Source: Capillidium heterosporum
Taxonomy: Eukaryota; Entomophthoromycota; Entomophthoromycetes; Entomophthorales; Capillidiaceae
Length of the DNA: 64,000 nucleotides
NCBI GenBank assembly: GCA_016630905.1
Contig: WBMQ01000008.1
Location: 1,488,001-1,552,000 of the forward strand
Reading direction: 5' to 3'
The translations under genes were made by a program, and so were the position numbers. The notes beneath the pieces were generated by a model. That model saw nothing but the letters and a program-made list of their open reading frames with translations. It did no database searches and was not told the DNA's origin. Below are positions 60,050 through 64,000 of this stretch, in pieces (the first letter of the stretch is position 1; each line of letters begins with the position of its first letter).

Positions 60050-61560
60050 TCAGCTACAATTACTTTTACCTTTTTCATTTTGGTTACTATTATCTTTGAT
60101 TGCTCCATTTTGACCTTGCTTGCTTTTAGCCTTGATAGTTCTAGCTGCTTCAAATTTTAAGGCAAATCTAACTGGAATTTTGGTTTTGTCTAGCAAAGTA
60201 ATGTCTGGTTTGAGTAGATTACTAGTAAAGTAGGCTAACACAAGACAGTTTGTATAAAAATTAGCTGTATGTTTGAAGTATCCTTTGCAATACAATGCCA
60301 AACCCACTTCACTTTCAGATTCCTATATGAATACTTTCAAGTTAGCATTTGTAAAATTAGTATTGGTAGTTTCTAACTGTTTGTCTAATAATAAAATAGC
60401 TTTGCTACCTAAATAATATTGCTTTGAACTTACAAGTTGTTTTAGTATATTAAAGTATAGTTTAATAGAGTTTAGGAAGGATTAACAGTTTTAAATCCAT
60501 ATTGATTAACTTTTGTCTAATAGTAGGGTTATCATCAATTCCATAGATACTAGTATTATTAAAAATATAACATACAGTAGGTCAGTTAATATGATCAATT
60601 AAGCATAAAAGAAACCCCTTGAAGATCTGCTTAGTTATACTAGCTATTGTCTTCTTTCTATACTTTTCTGAATATACAAGCCCATCCTCTGAAATTGCAG
60701 TTATATAGTTGATGCTATCCTTGTTAGGCAGTAGTGAAATTGCTACTTATTCTTTAGTTTGTTCCATGAGCATATTTCTTAAAGGTTGTTCTACTAAAGC
60801 TTGCTTTATTGATAAAAATCTTATAGATGCTGTAGTTGTTGATTTGACTTATGTAAGTTTTTTGATCCATAATAACATCTTCATCATTCCATCTTTTTGG
60901 AACTATATATACCTTCTTGAACATACTATGCATTTTTAAGTATATATTGCAAAAAGTGGTTTGACTTATATTAACTCCATAATCTTTTAACTTAGCTAGC
61001 ATATTGCAATTCCTATGTATTGGATCTTCTTAAATAATATCAAAGATCAGTAGGTATGTATTATTGTCAACTATAGATTTTTGGCCAACTTTTGCAGTTA
61101 AAGTTTTTTTGGATATATCTTATTTTTGAATGTTGTCCATTTTTTGGTGATATCAATATTTCATAGTAGCAATTGACTTATAATTGATACCAGTTAACTT
61201 ATAGGCACTCTTTCATTGTAGTTTTTCCATCATCAATCCTTTGGAGTATCTCTTTTTTAGCTTTAGGAACTGAGTTTAACCTTCTTTTTGTTCTGTTGCT
61301 GATTATTATGTTTATTCAGTTCTGCTCTAATTTTCTTATGTTTAGCAATGTTTAGGAACTGTATAAGCTTGTTGGAAGCAGCTTTTTGGCTATCTTTGTA
61401 ATCTAAAAAGGCATTTTCAAGCTTAACACTTGAGTTACAAAGTTCTCTAAATGTTTCTTTTCTAAAAACAGTCTTACAAATCATATTTAAAGCTTTGAGT
61501 TTAGCAATAGAAAATGTGTTTGTTTGGAGTATGTTTTCTTTAGTCTAAACTTCTTCATCT
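60050..61560 (-). pseudogene. Degenerate Tc1/IS630-type transposase
   Basis: Read from 61.5 kb downward, pieces in the expected order are a basic N-terminal part (KKIRAELNKHNNQQ), a second helix-turn-helix region (INYKSIATMKY, LTAKVGQKSIV), then RWNDEDVIMDQKTYISQINN and IFINKASFSRTTFKKYAHGTN, and later FNNTSIYGIDDNPTIRQKLI. In the family these last two blocks are FIDE..F and LDNA/VLDNxxIH. Both catalytic Asp positions read Asn, each a G:C to A:T change, and many stops interrupt the frame. Inactive. The last open piece (60050-60307) has no clear counterpart in the family. Confidence 0.62.
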
Positions 61561-62054
61561 TGATATTCTAAAACAGCTATGTTAATACATCTTTGATTTA
61601 TTTAAAAAGCTACTTCTACTACATACTATATGAGTATAATTATTTTCTAAAGCTATATTTTAAATATTATAATTATATTCAAGCTGTGCTTTAAAATTTT
61701 GATAGCCTATAAAAATATATCAGTATAGTCTTATATTTATATAGCATTGCCTCTACCTCTTAAACTTTGAGTAGGATGGATTATTAAAGCTTTATTTTGG
61801 ATATTATTGTTATATTCAGGTTATACTTCATTATCTTATAAGATTGAATAAATTATTTACATAGTTTAAACTTATACCCATTACTGTACTATTTGAATCT
61901 TGAATAGAGCAGACTACTATAGCATTATTCTATATATACTTATTTTGTTCGCTTAGGGTTGCTTTTTCATATTTTTTGAATAACACTTGATGTCTTATAT
62001 GATACTTATTCTTGGTATATCAGTTATGCTTAGGTTGACTTTTTCATATTCTTA

Positions 62055-62580
62055 TGTTGAAGTTATTACCAGCATAGCATTCTGATATCAGGATTTGGAT
62101 ATTCAGCAAGTATTGCCAAGATACCGAAAGGGTATTTAAACCCCTGAGGTGCTACTAAAAGCCTGTATCTTGACAACGTTCCACCTCACTATTTTCTAAT
62201 AGCTGTTACTCACCCCACTTCCTAGCCATAGCTGTTGCGACAGCCTGCTTTCGCTTCTTAGTTTTGAATAAAGTCTTGTCTCTTTACTCATCTCCCTGTT
62301 TCAGCATAGTATTTCTATGTGGTCTAATCCCCCTGTCCTCCCTACCTCTTATTACCTGTTAACAATCCTTGCCACCCTTGGATCTCACCTCCTCTGGGCA
62401 ATTAATATTACTAATACGATCAACCCTTTTGAGCCTACGTTAACCTATCAGCCTACCCCTACCTTTGATCCCAATATGGTAGCATCGGCTGCTTCCCAAC
62501 CTTCACCTGATGGGGCCCCTCCGGTCCAGCCCCAGTCCGCACCCAAGCCTTCGTATGTCCCCTCTTTTGAAATAAAATAG
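62055..62580 (+). mobile_element. LTR retrotransposon fossil: one LTR and start of gag-like region
   Basis: The LTR-like part (about 62055-62306, ends approximate, right end CA) has a TATTTAAA-type box and an AATAAA-like signal. It is followed by the beginning of a Pro/Gln/Ser-rich gag-like frame (62317-62580) resembling Ty3/gypsy or copia gag N-termini in composition only. The rest of the element is absent, so it is a broken fragment. It lies inside the Tc1-like element, is much GC-richer than its host and so was inserted later or escaped RIP. Confidence 0.5.
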
Positions 62581-62779
62581 TTGAAATAAGAATTTAAAAT
62601 GTTTAGATGCTTTTAAATATAAATATATATTTTTGTAAAATCATAATTACATTTGTCTTTGTTTACTAAGTAATTTTAGATTGGTTTTGTTATCACCATA
62701 AACCTTTAATTTAAAGATAGTTTTTGAACTTTCTTCACTTTATTTGTAGATTTTCTTCAATTAACTTGATTCTGTAATA

Positions 62780-63200
62780 ACCAGAAACAATACTTTATTT
62801 ATAAGCAAAATAGATTAGACTATTAAAAATAACTATAATAAAAAAATAAATTAGGCTATTATAATAGCTATAATTGATAATTAAGATTAAAAAATAAATA
62901 ATAGCTATTTAAAAAATAGGCTTTTAGTAGCATTTTAAAAGTTTAAATACTTTTCTAAAATATTAGTAATATTTGTTGATTATTAAAATTTTAATATTAA
63001 AATACTATGCTAATAATTACTAAGATTTAATATATAGCTAAAATTAAGGAATATAAAAATAATAGTTAAGAATATCTAATAAGTAAAATAAATTTCTAAT
63101 CAAAACTAAATATAAATAAAAAGTAGAAAAATTAAAGATTAGTAAAAAAAGAATAATATAGTATCTATATAAAATCAGCTAATAATCTTATATTAGAAAT
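62780..63200 (-). repeat. Decayed inverted copy of repeat family B
   Basis: The reverse complement of about 62780-63045 follows the LTR-like segment at 62055-62306, including its GCATAG and TGCTACTAAAAGCC landmarks, with pervasive C/G loss. The outer part matches 58950-59045 in inverted orientation. Old and RIP-like. Confidence 0.5.
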
Positions 63201-63219
63201 TTTAATAATTAGAGTTACT

Positions 63220-63316
63220 ATAATTAAATAGATTTAGGCAAATTTAATAAGTTTTTTAGTATAAAATATAATATATGTATTATATTATAGATTGGCTAAT
63301 ATAGATATAGTTAAAT
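63220..63316 (+). repeat. Fragment of repeat family A
   Basis: About 95 bases match the segment of copy 1 that runs from the AGTAGGTTTGGCC region to CTAATATAGATG, in AT-shifted form. Ends abruptly on both sides. Confidence 0.5.
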
Positions 63317-63450
63317 TCTTTATAGCTAATAAAAATACTTAAAACTTTTAACTTTTATAGAATTATTAGCTAAGAATTTTTAAATGTTTAATTAAACTAA
63401 TCTAATAAATTTTTTATTTTTTATTTTTATACTAAAGCTTTAATATATAT

Positions 63451-64000
63451 TATTGGCTAATCACTCTTGCTAAGTATTTAACTACTAGCTTAAACTTTTA
63501 ATCAAATAGGTTTGGTCAAACTTAATAAGTCCTTTAGTATAGAATATAATATATATATTATATTATAAGCTAACTAATATAGATATAGCAATTGTCCTAT
63601 AATTAAATCTAATATAAAAGCTTTATTCCTATAATACTTCTAGCTAAAAATCCTTAAAATATTATAATTAACCTAACCTAAACTTAATCCATAATTAATA
63701 TAAACTTAAAAAAAAGGTCTTAAATAATTTTAATAAACTAACTCAAAAACTCTTTTTTATTAATAAAATAAATCTAAAAACACTTTTTTATTTTTTAATT
63801 ATTTTTTTTATTTTTCTATTTATTTCTTTTTTTTCTCTTTTTATTTCTTTTTCTTTTCTTATATAGTAGATCTAAAATAAAGTATAATTTAAAGGCTTAT
63901 AAATGAACTTCTTTTTTAATAAACTAGAAAGTTACTATTTTAATTACTATTATTTATCTTTATATTTTAAACTTACTTTTTCTATATGTTAATTATTAAA
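63451..64000 (+). repeat. Repeat family A, copy 2 (strongly RIP-like), runs off window
   Basis: Co-linear with 57617-58247, in the same orientation. The differences are overwhelmingly C-to-T or G-to-A transitions, and the CT-rich tract is shorter. Its end lies beyond the window. Fossil, broken, older in appearance than copy 1. Confidence 0.7.

Larger units (their letters stand above)
59331..62774 (-). mobile_element. Tc1/mariner-like DNA transposon relic with nested insertion
   Basis: Both ends carry the inverted sequence CAGAATCAAGTTAATTGAA, flanked outside by TA (59329-59330 and 62775-62776), the target used by Tc1/mariner. Subterminal motifs resembling CAAATGAAGTGAAGAAAGTT occur near both ends (about 59450-59475 and, inverted, 62725-62750), and a second diverged copy near 59380-59400, giving an IR/DR arrangement. 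The transposase remnant lies on the minus strand. An LTR/gag fragment (62055-62580) sits inside, so without it the element is about 2.9 kb, longer than most of its kind. The element is broken and AT-shifted. Confidence 0.75.

Overview
The window reads as nuclear DNA of an AT-rich ascomycete fungus. It carries many very short GT-AG introns (mostly 39-70 nt, with CTAAC or CTAAT-like branch points), a Zn2Cys6 regulator, a Git3-type GPCR, a tRNA-Glu(UUC), and repeats bearing C-to-T/G-to-A decay typical of repeat-induced point mutation (RIP). Species cannot be named from the sequence alone. Gene density is low: about 24 genes in the first 57 kb, separated by long AT-rich stretches.

Layout. 0.9-6.7 kb: CobW/ZNG1-like GTPase, divergent NatC catalytic subunit (MAK3), V-ATPase subunit G, and a mitochondrial-type PPR protein. 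8.8-13.7 kb: PQ-loop membrane protein and a seven-helix receptor. 16.6-24.2 kb: YTM1, a KEN-box coiled-coil protein, a YIPF6/Yip4-type Golgi protein and a Zn2Cys6 factor. 26.2-36.1 kb: carnitine carrier, DUF202 protein, DUG1 dipeptidase, CK2 beta, COQ4 and a divergent unknown gene. 37-38.8 kb: a pair of related small secreted proteins, one broken. 40-49.8 kb: tRNA-Glu, a lipase-like protein that has lost its catalytic residues, an RNase P/MRP Rpr2/Snm1-like protein, CSN8, a PIP-box protein and an F-box/LRR protein. 51.8-56.7 kb: two protein kinases, the second of the Ssp1/CaMKK class. 56.9-64 kb: a nested cluster of repeats containing a Tc1/mariner-like element with clear inverted ends, an LTR/gag fossil fragment, and decayed copies of two repeat families.

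Most notable: six host genes (YTM1, the Yip4-like gene, the carnitine carrier, the lipase-like gene, CSN8 and the first kinase) are each interrupted by one or more single extra nucleotides. All eight cases need a +1 shift and none needs -1. In the five genes with one shift the spliced length is 3n+1, while eight other genes whose exons I added up are 3n. Some affected genes belong to core families (YTM1 is essential in yeast), so simple pseudogenes are unlikely. Either the assembly carries a directional insertion error or this organism decodes +1 shifts unusually often. No shared slippery sequence is obvious, so the question is open.

The genes form no single pathway. Mitochondrial functions recur (PPR, carnitine carrier, COQ4, probably the gene at 35.4 kb), and two gene pairs share short divergent promoters.
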